From contig CADBFZ010000005.1 in NCBI GenBank assembly GCA_902794095.1, positions 1 to 64,000 of the forward strand: a DNA stretch of 64,000 nucleotides, in the 5' to 3' direction. This document shows positions 16,872-25,274 of this stretch, one piece after another. The DNA comes from an uncultured Lachnospiraceae bacterium. Lineage in GTDB: Bacteria; Bacillota; Clostridia; Lachnospirales; Lachnospiraceae. Both the position numbers and the translations under genes were made by a program. Position 1 is the stretch's first letter. Each line of letters opens with the position of its first letter. The notes under the pieces were generated by a model, which was given only the letters and a program-made list of their open reading frames with translations, did no database searches and was not told the DNA's origin.

Positions 16872-17654
16872 ATGGTAGGAAAAATCCATTCTCTTGAAAG
16901 CTTCGGAACCGTCGACGGTCCCGGAACAAGATTCGTAGTATTTACAAAGGGCTGTCCCATGAGATGCCTTTACTGTCATAACCCGGATACCTGGGATCAG
17001 GTAGGCGCTACGGAGATGGACACCAAGTATATATTGGAGCAGTATCACAGAAACGAGAGTTTCTACATGAACGGCGGCGGCATTACCGTAACCGGAGGTG
17101 AGCCTCTTGTTCAGATTGATTTCGTTACAGAGCTTTTCGAAGCATGTAAGAAAGAGGGTATCCACACCTGCCTCGATACATCGGGCATCATGTTTAATCC
17201 CGATAATGCCGAGATGATGGCGAAGCATGACAGACTCATGAAGGTCACCGATCTTGTTATGCTCGATATTAAACATATCGATAATGAGCATCATAAGAAG
17301 CTGACATCCCAGCCCAATACCAACATCCTGAAATTTGCATTCTATCTTCAGGAGAAGGGTGTTGATATGTGGATCCGTCACGTGGTCGTGCCCGGTATTA
17401 CCGATGACGATAAATATCTCTACGACCTCGGATATTTCCTCGGGCAGTTCCACAATCTCAGGGCACTTGATGCGCTTCCTTATCATGACATGGGTAAGGT
17501 TAAGTATGAGAAGCTTGGAATAGAATATCCCCTCAAGGATGTTAAGCCCATGGATCCCAAGATCCTTCTTGAGAAGAAGAAAGTCATCATCGACGGAATC
17601 AAGAAGAGACGTGCAGAACTTACAGAAGCGGGTGAAGATTTTAGTCACAAATAA
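16872..17654 (+). CDS. pflA: Pyruvate formate-lyase activating enzyme (radical SAM)
   Basis: Generates the glycyl radical using S-adenosylmethionine and a [4Fe-4S] cluster. Cluster cysteines 28, 32 and 35 are in CPMRCLYCHNPD. The SAM-binding GGE-type motif is in ITVTGGEPL. At 260 residues it has normal length. GGAGGTGA precedes ATG 16872. A TATGAT sequence just upstream may be a weak -10, since a terminator separates it from the enzyme genes. Its substrate glycine should be on the separate 81-residue subunit. Confidence 0.95.
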   Translation: MVGKIHSLESFGTVDGPGTRFVVFTKGCPMRCLYCHNPDTWDQVGATEMDTKYILEQYHRNESFYMNGGGITVTGGEPLVQIDFVTELFEACKKEGIHTCLDTSGIMFNPDNAEMMAKHDRLMKVTDLVMLDIKHIDNEHHKKLTSQPNTNILKFAFYLQEKGVDMWIRHVVVPGITDDDKYLYDLGYFLGQFHNLRALDALPYHDMGKVKYEKLGIEYPLKDVKPMDPKILLEKKKVIIDGIKKRRAELTEAGEDFSHK

Positions 17655-17690
17655 CTAAAAAGAATTAGTTCTGACTAACTCGCGATTTTC

Positions 17691-17719
17691 TTGTAATTGT
17701 CAGACTATTAGTTTAAAAT
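17691..17719 (+). promoter_or_regulatory. Promoter of the ferredoxin gene
   Basis: TTGTAA (17691-17696), a 17-base spacer and TAAAAT (17714-17719). An inverted TTAGT-TCTG-ACTAA element at about 17665-17678 lies just upstream and may be an operator. Confidence 0.55.
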
Positions 17720-17760
17720 AGCGGTGTAGGGTTAGAAGTTTTGTAAGGAGGAAATGTATT

Positions 17761-17931
17761 ATGGCATATCAGATTGGCGAAGGATGCATCTGCTGTGGCG
17801 GATGTGAAGCACAGTGCCCTGTTGGAGCTATCAGCATGGGTGACGGCAAGTTCGAGATCGACAAGGAAAAGTGCATCGACTGTGGCGCATGCGCAGGTCA
17901 GTGCCCCGTTGCTTGTATCGAGCAGGCTTAA
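17761..17931 (+). CDS. 2[4Fe-4S] ferredoxin, 56 aa
   Basis: A clostridial-type ferredoxin beginning MAYQIGEGCICCGGC. The first cluster set is Cys9, 12, 15 and 19 followed by Pro; the second is Cys38, 41, 44 and 48 followed by Pro. Cys11 and Cys52 are extra. It carries low-potential electrons and could reduce PflA, but that link is inferred only from position. AAGGAGG lies upstream of ATG. It has its own promoter and terminator. Confidence 0.95.
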   Translation: MAYQIGEGCICCGGCEAQCPVGAISMGDGKFEIDKEKCIDCGACAGQCPVACIEQA

Positions 17932-17947
17932 TTAAAATAGCAAAGAG

Positions 17948-17979
17948 AAACGCAGGTCCTTGGACCTGCGTTTTTTTAT
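17948..17979. terminator. Bidirectional terminator
   Basis: AAACGCAGGTCC/GGACCTGCGTTT hairpin, two-base loop, T-run on the plus strand and A-rich lead that gives T on the minus strand. It serves the ferredoxin gene and the convergent dnaB. Confidence 0.88.
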
Positions 17980-17984
17980 TGTTT

Positions 17985-19370
17985 TTATTCGTCGCCCGAA
18001 TGGGACTTGAGTCTTTCTTTTTCGTCCTTGCTCATGTTGGCGAACTTGGTATATTCAGGCAGCCATACGAGAGGGAATTCGTCGACCGGGCCGTTTCTCT
18101 GTTTAGCAATGATGATGTCGGATACGTTCTTACGCTTGGTATCTTTGTTGTAGTAGTCCTCACGGTAGATGAACATTACAACGTCGGCATCCTGCTCGAT
18201 AGCTCCGGATTCACGAAGGTCTGAGAGCATGGGCTTGGGAGGTTTTCTGCTCTCTACGGTACGGGAGAGCTGGGAGAGTGCTACGACGGGGATGTCGAGC
18301 TCCCTGGCAAGTCCCTTTAATTCTCTCGATATCTGGGAGACTTCCTGCTGTCTGCTCTCTGCCTTGCCTGAGCCTGTCATCAGCTGGAGGTAGTCGATGA
18401 AGATGATATCGAGCTTTCCTGCGCTCTTAAGTCTGCGGCACTTGGATCTGAGTTCCGCTACGCTGATTCCGGGGGTATCGTCTATGAAGAGTCCGCTTCG
18501 TCCGAAAAGAGTACCGCTCTCAGTGATCTTCTGATAATCGTCTCCGGAGATCTTACCGTTTCTGAGGAGCGAAACGCTTACTCTGGAGTTCATGGCCATA
18601 AGTCTGTTTGCAAGCTGGGTCGAGCTCATTTCCAGTGAGAAGATGCCGACACCGTTGCCGTTCTTAAGGGCCATGTGTTCTGCGATGTTAAGTGCAAATG
18701 CGGTCTTACCCATTGAAGGTCTTGCCGCTATAAGAATGAAGTCGGATCTCTGGAATCCCGATGTGAAGTAATCAAGATCCGAGAAGCCGGTTGCAAGACC
18801 TGTGATGTTACCCTGCATTCTGTATGCGTTGGAAACATTGGTCAGTGCATCGAAGAAGACTTCATCGATGGGTCTTATATCTCTTACGATTCTGGACTGG
18901 GTTGCCTCGTAGATCTTCTTCTCGGCTACGTTGAAAAGATCCGAAACATCTGTATCGTCACGGTAGCCTTCTTCTGCGATTGACTCTGCAGCTTTGATAA
19001 GGCTTCTGGATTCGGCTTTTCTGTGTACGATCTGTGCGTAGTAGGTAACGTTGGCACTGGTACTGGAGGAGGAATCCTTCATGATCTCCATGAGATAGGA
19101 GAGGTTTGCAACTTCGGGAGGAAGTTCCTTCTCGCCGAGCTTATCCTTGAGAGTTACAGGATCTACTTTAAGCCCGTTATTTTCCATTTCGACGATGGTA
19201 TCGTAGATGATTCCGTACACACGGTTAAAGAATTCGTCGCCGGTCTTGATGATCTCCTGAGCCTCCGCAATAGCCTTGGAGGACATGAGCATACTGGTAA
19301 GAACCGCTCTTTCCGCGTCGTCGTCATGGGGCATTATTTTCTTGATGACATTTTCGCTGTATCCGTCCAT
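17985..19370 (-). CDS. dnaB: Replicative DNA helicase DnaB
   Basis: The 461-residue hexameric 5'-3' helicase has an N-terminal primase-interacting domain (about 15-150) starting PHDDDAERAVLTSML. The RecA-like motor has Walker A ARPSMGKT (216-223), Walker B LDIIFIDYLQLM and the SQLSRTVE-type H4 segment. It is called dnaC in Bacillus. It is the third gene of gdpP-rplI-dnaB, separated from rplI by two bases, the same order as in Bacillus subtilis. Confidence 0.97.
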   Translation of the reverse strand: MDGYSENVIKKIMPHDDDAERAVLTSMLMSSKAIAEAQEIIKTGDEFFNRVYGIIYDTIVEMENNGLKVDPVTLKDKLGEKELPPEVANLSYLMEIMKDSSSSTSANVTYYAQIVHRKAESRSLIKAAESIAEEGYRDDTDVSDLFNVAEKKIYEATQSRIVRDIRPIDEVFFDALTNVSNAYRMQGNITGLATGFSDLDYFTSGFQRSDFILIAARPSMGKTAFALNIAEHMALKNGNGVGIFSLEMSSTQLANRLMAMNSRVSVSLLRNGKISGDDYQKITESGTLFGRSGLFIDDTPGISVAELRSKCRRLKSAGKLDIIFIDYLQLMTGSGKAESRQQEVSQISRELKGLARELDIPVVALSQLSRTVESRKPPKPMLSDLRESGAIEQDADVVMFIYREDYYNKDTKRKNVSDIIIAKQRNGPVDEFPLVWLPEYTKFANMSKDEKERLKSHSGDE

Positions 19371-19372
19371 TA

Positions 19373-19819
19373 TTAAGCCTCTTCGACTTTGACGCTTAAA
19401 GTACCGGTAACCTCGGGATGAATCTTAACCGAAACATTGTAGGTTCCGGGAGCCTTAATGGCATCATCGAGGACAATCTTTTTCTTATCGAGTTCTATTC
19501 CGTGCTGAGCCTTGCATTCCTCTGCGATTTCCTTGGAGGAGATTGATCCGAATGCTCTTCCGCCCGCACCGGTCTTGATAGTGGTCTTAACTGTGATCTT
19601 GGAGAGCTTCTCTGCAAGTGCCTTGGCATCTTCGAGCTTCTCCTCAGCTACCTTCTGAGCATTTGCTTTCTGGAGCTTAAGTGTGTTCATATTGGCGGGA
19701 GTTGCCTCGACGCCTACTCCCTTGGGGAGGATATAGTTTCTTGCGTATCCGTCGCTTGCTTCGATGATATCGCCTTTCTTGCCTAATTTCTTTTCATCTT
19801 TGAGTAAAATAATCTTCAT
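19373..19819 (-). CDS. rplI: 50S ribosomal protein L9
   Basis: The 148-residue protein starts MKIILLKDEKKLGKKGDII with the classic DGYARNYILPKG motif, a long central helix and a C-terminal RNA-binding domain. Its start overlaps the gdpP stop by one base, consistent with translational coupling. Confidence 0.97.
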   Translation of the reverse strand: MKIILLKDEKKLGKKGDIIEASDGYARNYILPKGVGVEATPANMNTLKLQKANAQKVAEEKLEDAKALAEKLSKITVKTTIKTGAGGRAFGSISSKEIAEECKAQHGIELDKKKIVLDDAIKAPGTYNVSVKIHPEVTGTLSVKVEEA

Positions 19820-21876
19820 CAGATCTCACCGCTTTCCATCATTGAATCTATTGTGTTCTTAAGTTCACCGATAGCTTCTTCTATCTGTGTACCTTCAAGC
19901 TGACATGCCGCAACGGAGAGGTGGCCTCCTCCGCCCATACGCTCCATAATGAGCTGTACGTTGACTTCGTCTATGGATCTTGCACTTATATGGATCTTGC
20001 TGCCAAACTCCGTAAGTACGAAGCTTGCCTTGATGCCTCTGATATTGAGAAGCTCGTTGGCAGCCTGCGCACCGATAACCGTAGGGCTGGGACAATCGTC
20101 TGCGGTACAGATGCTTATTGCATAAACGCCGCGATATATCTCTGCCTGTGATACGGCATCAGCCTTTGCTTTGTATTCGGATGCGTCCGCTCTGAACATC
20201 TTGCGGACTCTTGTAACATCGGCACCGCATCTTCTGAGGAATGCGGCTGCTTCGAATGTTCTAACGCCGGCCTTGCTCTGGAAGTTGTTGGAGTCAACCA
20301 TGATTCCTGAGTACATGCAGTCGGCTTCTTCGGGACGGATCTTAACGTTATCCGCAGCATACTGGAGAATCTCGGAGATCATCTCACATGCGCTGGATGC
20401 GTAGGGCTCGATGTAGGAGAGGGTAGCGTTCTCGATTACTTCGTTACCTGCTCTGTGGTGATCGAGTACCACGATGGTCTTACAATACTTGATAAGGTCG
20501 GGACACTCGGTGATCGAAGGCTTATTAACGTCTACGACTACGAGTACGGAACCTGTTGATGCAAAATCAATTGCCTGCTGTGAAGTGATGAGTACGTCTT
20601 CGAATTCCTCACTTCCGTTTACGAAGGTATCGACGATGGGCTGTATATCGGAGTTGGGATTATCCATTACGATATAAGCGTTCTTGCCGAGGACCTTGGA
20701 GATACAGTAGATACCAACGGCTGCGCCGAAAGCATCGGCATCGGGATTTCTGTGTCCCATGATGAGGACGTTTTCTTTGGCCGTGATGATCTCTCTGAGG
20801 GCCTGAGCCTTAACCCTGGCCTTGACTCTCGTATTCTTTTCAACCGTTTGTGACTTGCCGCCGTAGTAGGTTACCTGATCCTTGGTCTTGATAACCGCCT
20901 GGTCACCGCCACGTCCGAGGGCGAGGTCGATGGCGTTACGTGCGTATTCAAAGTTCTGTGCATATGTGAGGCCGTCCGTTCCGAGACCGATACTTACCGT
21001 TACGGACATGCTGTTTTCGCCGATCTTAACTGTTTTGATATCGCTGAGGAGTTCGAAGTGCTTGTCCTGCATCTCGGCGATGGCTTTCTTTCTGAGGATG
21101 ATGAGGTATTTATCCTTCTCCATCTTACGGCAGATACCGTCGACGCTTGCGATGTACTTGTTAACCTTACGGTCTATGAGTGCTGCAAGAAGGCTCTGCT
21201 TAACTTCCTCAACGCTTTCCATTGCTTCGTCGAAGTTGTCCAGGTAGATCATTCCGACGCACAGTGACTGGTCATCCAATTCCTGGAGGGCGATGTTTAA
21301 TGCGGTCTTATCGAACATGAACATGGCGATGAGGTAGCCGTTGTAGCCTTCAGCCTCGATTAGGTCGCTGTTTTCCGCCATTTCCCTCAAAGGAATACGC
21401 TTGAGCTTAATGGTGTAGTCCTTACCGGAGTGCTCGATATCGAACTCGGCTTCCACGGATTCTTCGTCCCTGGGAAGCTTGTCGCCTGTGATTACGGGGA
21501 AAAGAGAGGTGATCGACTTGTTGTACTTGCCCTCAATCTCGGTGACCTGCTCGAATGCGTAGTTGGTCCACATTACTTTGCCGTCTTCGTCCAGGAGAGC
21601 GTAGGGGATGTCGAGTTCTCTTAAGAGTTTTCTCTGAATCTGGCCATACTCTGTCGCAAAGCTTACAAGCTCGTTCATGATCATGGGCTTGTTGTTGTAG
21701 TAGAGCGTGAGCGTGACCGCAAAATAGAAAATAGTAAAAGCACTCATAAGCGCGCCGGCCTGAATACTTACTAGGAATATTGCTGCATTTAAGGCAAGGA
21801 GCAAGAAGCCCATGTATATGCTGAAGCGCATATACGATCTTAAGTGCCCCTTAACTTTCAGACGGGTTTTCATCAT
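19819..21876 (-). CDS. gdpP: Cyclic-di-AMP phosphodiesterase GdpP
   Basis: The 685-residue membrane-bound enzyme lowers c-di-AMP. Two transmembrane helices (about 15-55) lead into a PAS domain (about 85-180), a degenerate GGDEF domain, and the DHH-DHHA1 phosphodiesterase. The latter has MGHRNPDADAFGAAVG, VVDVNKPS and VLDHHRAG, and a GGGGHLSVAACQ glycine loop near the C-terminus. Normal length. AAAGG precedes ATG 21876, and a TATAAT lies about 40 bases upstream on the minus strand. It heads the gdpP-rplI-dnaB operon. Confidence 0.96.
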   Translation of the reverse strand: MMKTRLKVKGHLRSYMRFSIYMGFLLLALNAAIFLVSIQAGALMSAFTIFYFAVTLTLYYNNKPMIMNELVSFATEYGQIQRKLLRELDIPYALLDEDGKVMWTNYAFEQVTEIEGKYNKSITSLFPVITGDKLPRDEESVEAEFDIEHSGKDYTIKLKRIPLREMAENSDLIEAEGYNGYLIAMFMFDKTALNIALQELDDQSLCVGMIYLDNFDEAMESVEEVKQSLLAALIDRKVNKYIASVDGICRKMEKDKYLIILRKKAIAEMQDKHFELLSDIKTVKIGENSMSVTVSIGLGTDGLTYAQNFEYARNAIDLALGRGGDQAVIKTKDQVTYYGGKSQTVEKNTRVKARVKAQALREIITAKENVLIMGHRNPDADAFGAAVGIYCISKVLGKNAYIVMDNPNSDIQPIVDTFVNGSEEFEDVLITSQQAIDFASTGSVLVVVDVNKPSITECPDLIKYCKTIVVLDHHRAGNEVIENATLSYIEPYASSACEMISEILQYAADNVKIRPEEADCMYSGIMVDSNNFQSKAGVRTFEAAAFLRRCGADVTRVRKMFRADASEYKAKADAVSQAEIYRGVYAISICTADDCPSPTVIGAQAANELLNIRGIKASFVLTEFGSKIHISARSIDEVNVQLIMERMGGGGHLSVAACQLEGTQIEEAIGELKNTIDSMMESGEI

Positions 21877-21940
21877 GGCTTTTACCTTTCTGACAATAGA
21901 AAAAGATCCTACTCATTATAGCATAAATAGGTATATAAAA

Positions 21941-21974
21941 ACAGCAGGCCGGAAATAGTGTTCCGACCTGCCGT
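21941..21974 (-). terminator. Terminator of mecA
   Basis: On the minus strand, GGCAGGTCGGAA/TTCCGGCCTGC forms a hairpin followed by TGTTTTT. Confidence 0.75.
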
Positions 21975-21990
21975 ACTTAGCTCAAAATGC

Positions 21991-22770
21991 TTATACTGAC
22001 AGCTTTTTAAGGGCTTCTGTTGCAATGATCACATCATATCCGCTATCGAGGAATCCTGCGTCCGCTTTGGGTATAAGTCTGGTGGTACCAAACTCGGTTG
22101 CCTGCTCGGCAAAATTCATTACTTTCGCGTAATCTTCGCCGGATGCGGAGATAACGAGGAGGTATTTGCCGGTTTCTCTGTTCTTATATACGGAGGTTTC
22201 GCCTGCGTATTTAAGGCTCGAGGATGCGAGCTCGATAAGGTCGCTGAGCCTGTCAAAGCTTACGGTTAGGATACAGCCTCTTGCACGGATGTTTTCTTTT
22301 TCCTGCTCAAGCAGGTCAAAAAAGGACTTTCCGTAGGCAGGAGCGGACTTTTTGACAACGGGCTTATCGGGCTTGGAGAAAGGCCTGAAGCCTGAAAGTG
22401 CGTCCTCATCCTCTTCGTCGTCAAAGAAATCATCGTCTTCGCCCTCATCGGGGGTAATTCCTCCGGACATGGGCTTGGGCAGGAATCTGGAGAATCTGGT
22501 GTCGAGTTCGTCAACATCTTCTGCCTTGCTGATAAAGACCACCAGGGAATCTTCTCCCATGGGAACGGCCTCGATCATGACGGGGTGATTCTCCTTTGCC
22601 TGAAAATCGATTCCGAAGCGCGCTTTGGTCTCTTCGATTATATCTCTGAACAGCTCCGTGGCAGCATAGTTTCCATATGCCAGGTCTTTTAAACTGATCC
22701 AGCGGGACTCAAGGTATTCTTTTGTAAGGGTGCATTTGATGCGAAGATTGCCTATAACTTCAATTTCCAT
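21991..22770 (-). CDS. mecA: Adaptor protein MecA
   Basis: The 259-residue ClpC adaptor delivers substrates to the ClpCP protease. The N-terminal substrate-binding domain begins MEIEVIGNLRIKCTLTKEYL. An acidic linker at about 115-130 (EGEDDDFFDDEEDED) leads to a C-terminal ClpC-binding domain with SFDRLSDLIELAS and LLVI...YAKVMNFAEQ. GGGGAGGA precedes ATG 22770, under a strong promoter. In Bacillus it controls competence; here general proteolytic control is the safer statement. Confidence 0.9.
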   Translation of the reverse strand: MEIEVIGNLRIKCTLTKEYLESRWISLKDLAYGNYAATELFRDIIEETKARFGIDFQAKENHPVMIEAVPMGEDSLVVFISKAEDVDELDTRFSRFLPKPMSGGITPDEGEDDDFFDDEEDEDALSGFRPFSKPDKPVVKKSAPAYGKSFFDLLEQEKENIRARGCILTVSFDRLSDLIELASSSLKYAGETSVYKNRETGKYLLVISASGEDYAKVMNFAEQATEFGTTRLIPKADAGFLDSGYDVIIATEALKKLSV

Positions 22771-22802
22771 AGGTTTTCCTCCCCTTATTTAAAATTTTCC
22801 AT

Positions 22803-22831
22803 ATAATAGCTTTATTTTATTTGGCAGTCAA
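22803..22831 (-). promoter_or_regulatory. Promoter of mecA
   Basis: On the minus strand, TTGACT (22831-22826), a 17-base spacer and TATTAT (22808-22803), 33 bases before the mecA start codon. Confidence 0.72.
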
Positions 22832-22918
22832 TAAAAAATAATTACCAAACTGTTAAGTTTCCATATATATCGTTCTTTTGGGCCGGTTTGTAAAGGGTTA
22901 TGACGGGAATGTCATTGA

Positions 22919-23125
22919 AAAATCGGTAATTTTTACCATTGAGGGGTATTTTCCCGATTTCGGATAATAAATATGCATCTTCCGCACAATTTGTGGCGGA
23001 AAGGAGATGAGTACACTATTGTCCGGTAAAAGGCCGGAGATTCACTTATCATTTATCCGCAGCATCAGACCTGCGGGTAGAAAGAACCGATTAGTTTATC
23101 ACATTGCAAATCGGGCTTTTCTTTT
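22919..23125 (+). ncRNA. Candidate structured RNA with switch-like alternative pairings and a terminator
   Basis: No gene is evident in 22771-23537. This part holds TTCCGC/GCGGAA with ACAA/TTGT (22980-23001), TCCGG/CCGGA (23022-23038), CCGCA/TGCGG (23057-23076) and CCGATT/AATCGG (23087-23114) followed by GCTTTTCTTTT. CCCGATTT (22953-22960) is perfectly complementary to AAATCGGG (23108-23115), which would enclose all inner hairpins. It is also complementary to AAATCGG at 22920-22926. Such mutually exclusive helices ending in a T-tract suggest a regulatory RNA. No known riboswitch consensus is recognised. Confidence 0.4.
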
Positions 23126-23128
23126 GCT

Positions 23129-23437
23129 GAAGTGTTCACTTCCTGATATGAGTCAACCTAAAATTCCATTTATAAATCAAAAATAACATGCGCCCAAACT
23201 GATGGGGCGCCGCCTTTCGTATGGGAAAGGCAAAATGCGTAAAAAATATCAGATCTCATCGATCAAAGCCATAGGCGAAAGATGTCGAAACCCCCGGAAT
23301 TTATGTCACGGGTATTATTTTCCTTTTGGAGGGGGTTCGAACCCTAAAGTTTACTTAATTGATTAAGTTGGCGAGGGAAAAGGTATATGCGAATTCAGAG
23401 ACGGGACCCGCTTGAAATGAGGGTCCCGCTGTCTCTG
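23129..23437 (+). other. Hairpin-rich intergenic DNA, possible second structured RNA
   Basis: Successive perfect or near-perfect stems: GAAGTG/CACTTC (23129-23142), GCGCCC/GGGCGC (23190-23210), GCCTTTC/GAAAGGC (23212-23231), TCGAAACCCCC/GGGGGTTCGA (23285-23340, one bulge), and a 15-bp hairpin CAGAGAC-GGGACCC / GGGTCCCG-CT-GTCTCTG (23396-23437). No ORF with a ribosome site crosses it and no T-run follows the last hairpin. It may be part of a large leader or an independent RNA. Confidence 0.4.
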
Positions 23438-23454
23438 TATGGGGGAAAAAATTT

Positions 23455-23483
23455 ATGACGGAATTTGGATGGTATGGTAAAAT
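23455..23483 (+). promoter_or_regulatory. Candidate promoter of the GH18 operon
   Basis: ATGACG (23455-23460), a 17-base spacer and TAAAAT (23478-23483), 54 bases before the start codon. A GTATG...CATAC inverted repeat (about 23490-23508) follows the -10. Confidence 0.4.
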
Positions 23484-23537
23484 AACTTTGTATGTTATTT
23501 ATGCATACTATTTTTTTAGATCGGAACTTATATATTT

Positions 23538-25259
23538 ATGAAAAGAAGAAAAAAACGTATTCTTGTGGTACTTATTCCACTGATACTTATTATCATTGTT
23601 GCAGCTGTTTCTGTAGGTATTCCTTTATATAAGAAATATTCGTACGGCAAGGAAATGGCCGATCTCAGCGAGCATTACGGCGTATCCGGCGAAATGTCCG
23701 CAATTATCCTTCAAAACACCCAGATCCCGGATCAGGCACTTATCCGCAACGGAAGATGCTACTTCGCTCTTTCAACGGTTGAGACCTACCTGACCAGCGG
23801 TTTCTTTTACGATCCCGCATATAACGGCGGAACCCTGATGTATACCACTGCAAGGGAGACCTACGAGGTAACGGACGGAGCAACCTCCTATTCCGTTTCC
23901 GGAGTTTCCACGGATCTCGGATATTCACTTTCTTTTAAAGAAAACGATACATTGTATGTTGCGGCAGACTATCTGAGGATGTTTGCAACTTTTACCGTGG
24001 ATATTTATGACAGACACATCCAGCTCTATACCCAGTGGGGCACCACCCATGAGATGAGAAGGATCACCAAGGATACCTGGATCCGTGAAAAAGGCGGCAT
24101 CAAGAGTCCTATTTTACGCGAGGTAAAAGAGGACGAGACCGTTGAGCTCATCGAGGCCATGGAGGACTGGAGCAAGGTTAAGACTTCGGACGGATTCATC
24201 GGTTATATCGAGAATAAGAGAATGACCTCTGCCGAGAATTACACCGATATCGAGCCCATGGCACCCGCACTTCCCGAGTACACCACAGTAAGACTCGAGG
24301 GTAAGGTTGATCTGGGATTCCATGCGATCTACGGACTGGGCGGAAATGATACCATTAACGAAGCTTTTAACGAAGCAGTCGGAATGAATGTCATCGCTCC
24401 CAGCTGGATCTCACTTACCGACGAGAGCGGAAACTTCAGAAGCTTTGCATCTGCCGATTACGTAACTAAGGCTCACAACAAGGGCATTAAGGTATGGGTC
24501 GTTGCGGATAACTTTAATTATGGTAATGAAAACGGCATTGATATAGACGAGACCCTTCTTTGGTCAGACACACCCCGCAGAAGAAAGCTTGCCGAGGACC
24601 TTGTAAATGCGGTTTTGGCTGTTGGCGCGGACGGACTTAACTTCGACTTCGAGGGACTTCCTACAGAGTGCAGTGATTATTACATTCAGTTCCTCAGGGA
24701 AGTATCGGTTCTTTGCAGACTTAACAACATCTGCCTTTCTACCGATAACTATGTTCCTTACGATTACAACAATCATTACAGACTCGACCTTCAGGGACAG
24801 TTTGTTGACTATGTTCTGATCATGGGTTATGACGAGCATTACCCTTCGGGCGGAGTTGCGGGAAGCGTAGCCAGCCTCGGATATGTTCAGAACGGACTTA
24901 ATGCAACTATCGAAAAGGTTCCTTCACAGAAGGTGATCAATGCGGTTCCTTTCTACACCGTAGTTTGGACCACACAGGACGGAGTAACATCCGGTAAGTA
25001 TCTGACACTTGTTAATCAGGCTGATTACGTTGCATCTATCGGACAGACTCCCGTTTGGGATGATGCAACCGGCCAGAACTATATTGAGTGGAGAGAGGGC
25101 ACGACCCTTTATCAGGTTTGGCTTGAAGACACCGCATCGCTTACTGCCAAGCTCAATGTTATGAATGCGATGGATCTCGGAGGAGTCGGTGTCTGGAGAA
25201 TCGGATACGGAACAAACGATGCCTGGAACCTTCTCCGCCTGTATGCTTACGGAGCGTGA
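23538..25259 (+). CDS. Membrane-anchored glycosyl hydrolase family 18 protein with SH3 domain
   Basis: The 573-residue protein has a basic start MKRRKKR and one anchor helix (8-28), so the rest is outside the membrane. The order is a copper-amine-oxidase-like/variable N-domain, a bacterial SH3 domain (about 185-235, TWIREKGGIKSPILREV), and a GH18 barrel (about 255-570). The barrel has the catalytic strand DGLNFDFEGL, a DxxDxDxE variant with Asn in place of the second Asp, as in peptidoglycan-targeting YaaH/SleL-like proteins. It is probably a cell-wall N-acetylglucosaminidase. The ribosome site is weak. It precedes Sua5 by 15 bases with no terminator. Confidence 0.85.
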   Translation: MKRRKKRILVVLIPLILIIIVAAVSVGIPLYKKYSYGKEMADLSEHYGVSGEMSAIILQNTQIPDQALIRNGRCYFALSTVETYLTSGFFYDPAYNGGTLMYTTARETYEVTDGATSYSVSGVSTDLGYSLSFKENDTLYVAADYLRMFATFTVDIYDRHIQLYTQWGTTHEMRRITKDTWIREKGGIKSPILREVKEDETVELIEAMEDWSKVKTSDGFIGYIENKRMTSAENYTDIEPMAPALPEYTTVRLEGKVDLGFHAIYGLGGNDTINEAFNEAVGMNVIAPSWISLTDESGNFRSFASADYVTKAHNKGIKVWVVADNFNYGNENGIDIDETLLWSDTPRRRKLAEDLVNAVLAVGADGLNFDFEGLPTECSDYYIQFLREVSVLCRLNNICLSTDNYVPYDYNNHYRLDLQGQFVDYVLIMGYDEHYPSGGVAGSVASLGYVQNGLNATIEKVPSQKVINAVPFYTVVWTTQDGVTSGKYLTLVNQADYVASIGQTPVWDDATGQNYIEWREGTTLYQVWLEDTASLTAKLNVMNAMDLGGVGVWRIGYGTNDAWNLLRLYAYGA

Positions 25260-25274
25260 TCCGGGGGCCGAGAT

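Noticed and set aside
23007-23186. A 59-residue ORF (MSTLLSGKRPEIHLSF...) behind AAAGGAG
   Set aside because: GGAG touches the start codon directly with no spacer. The ORF runs through a terminator-like hairpin, and its composition is not protein-like. Structured RNA explains the region better.
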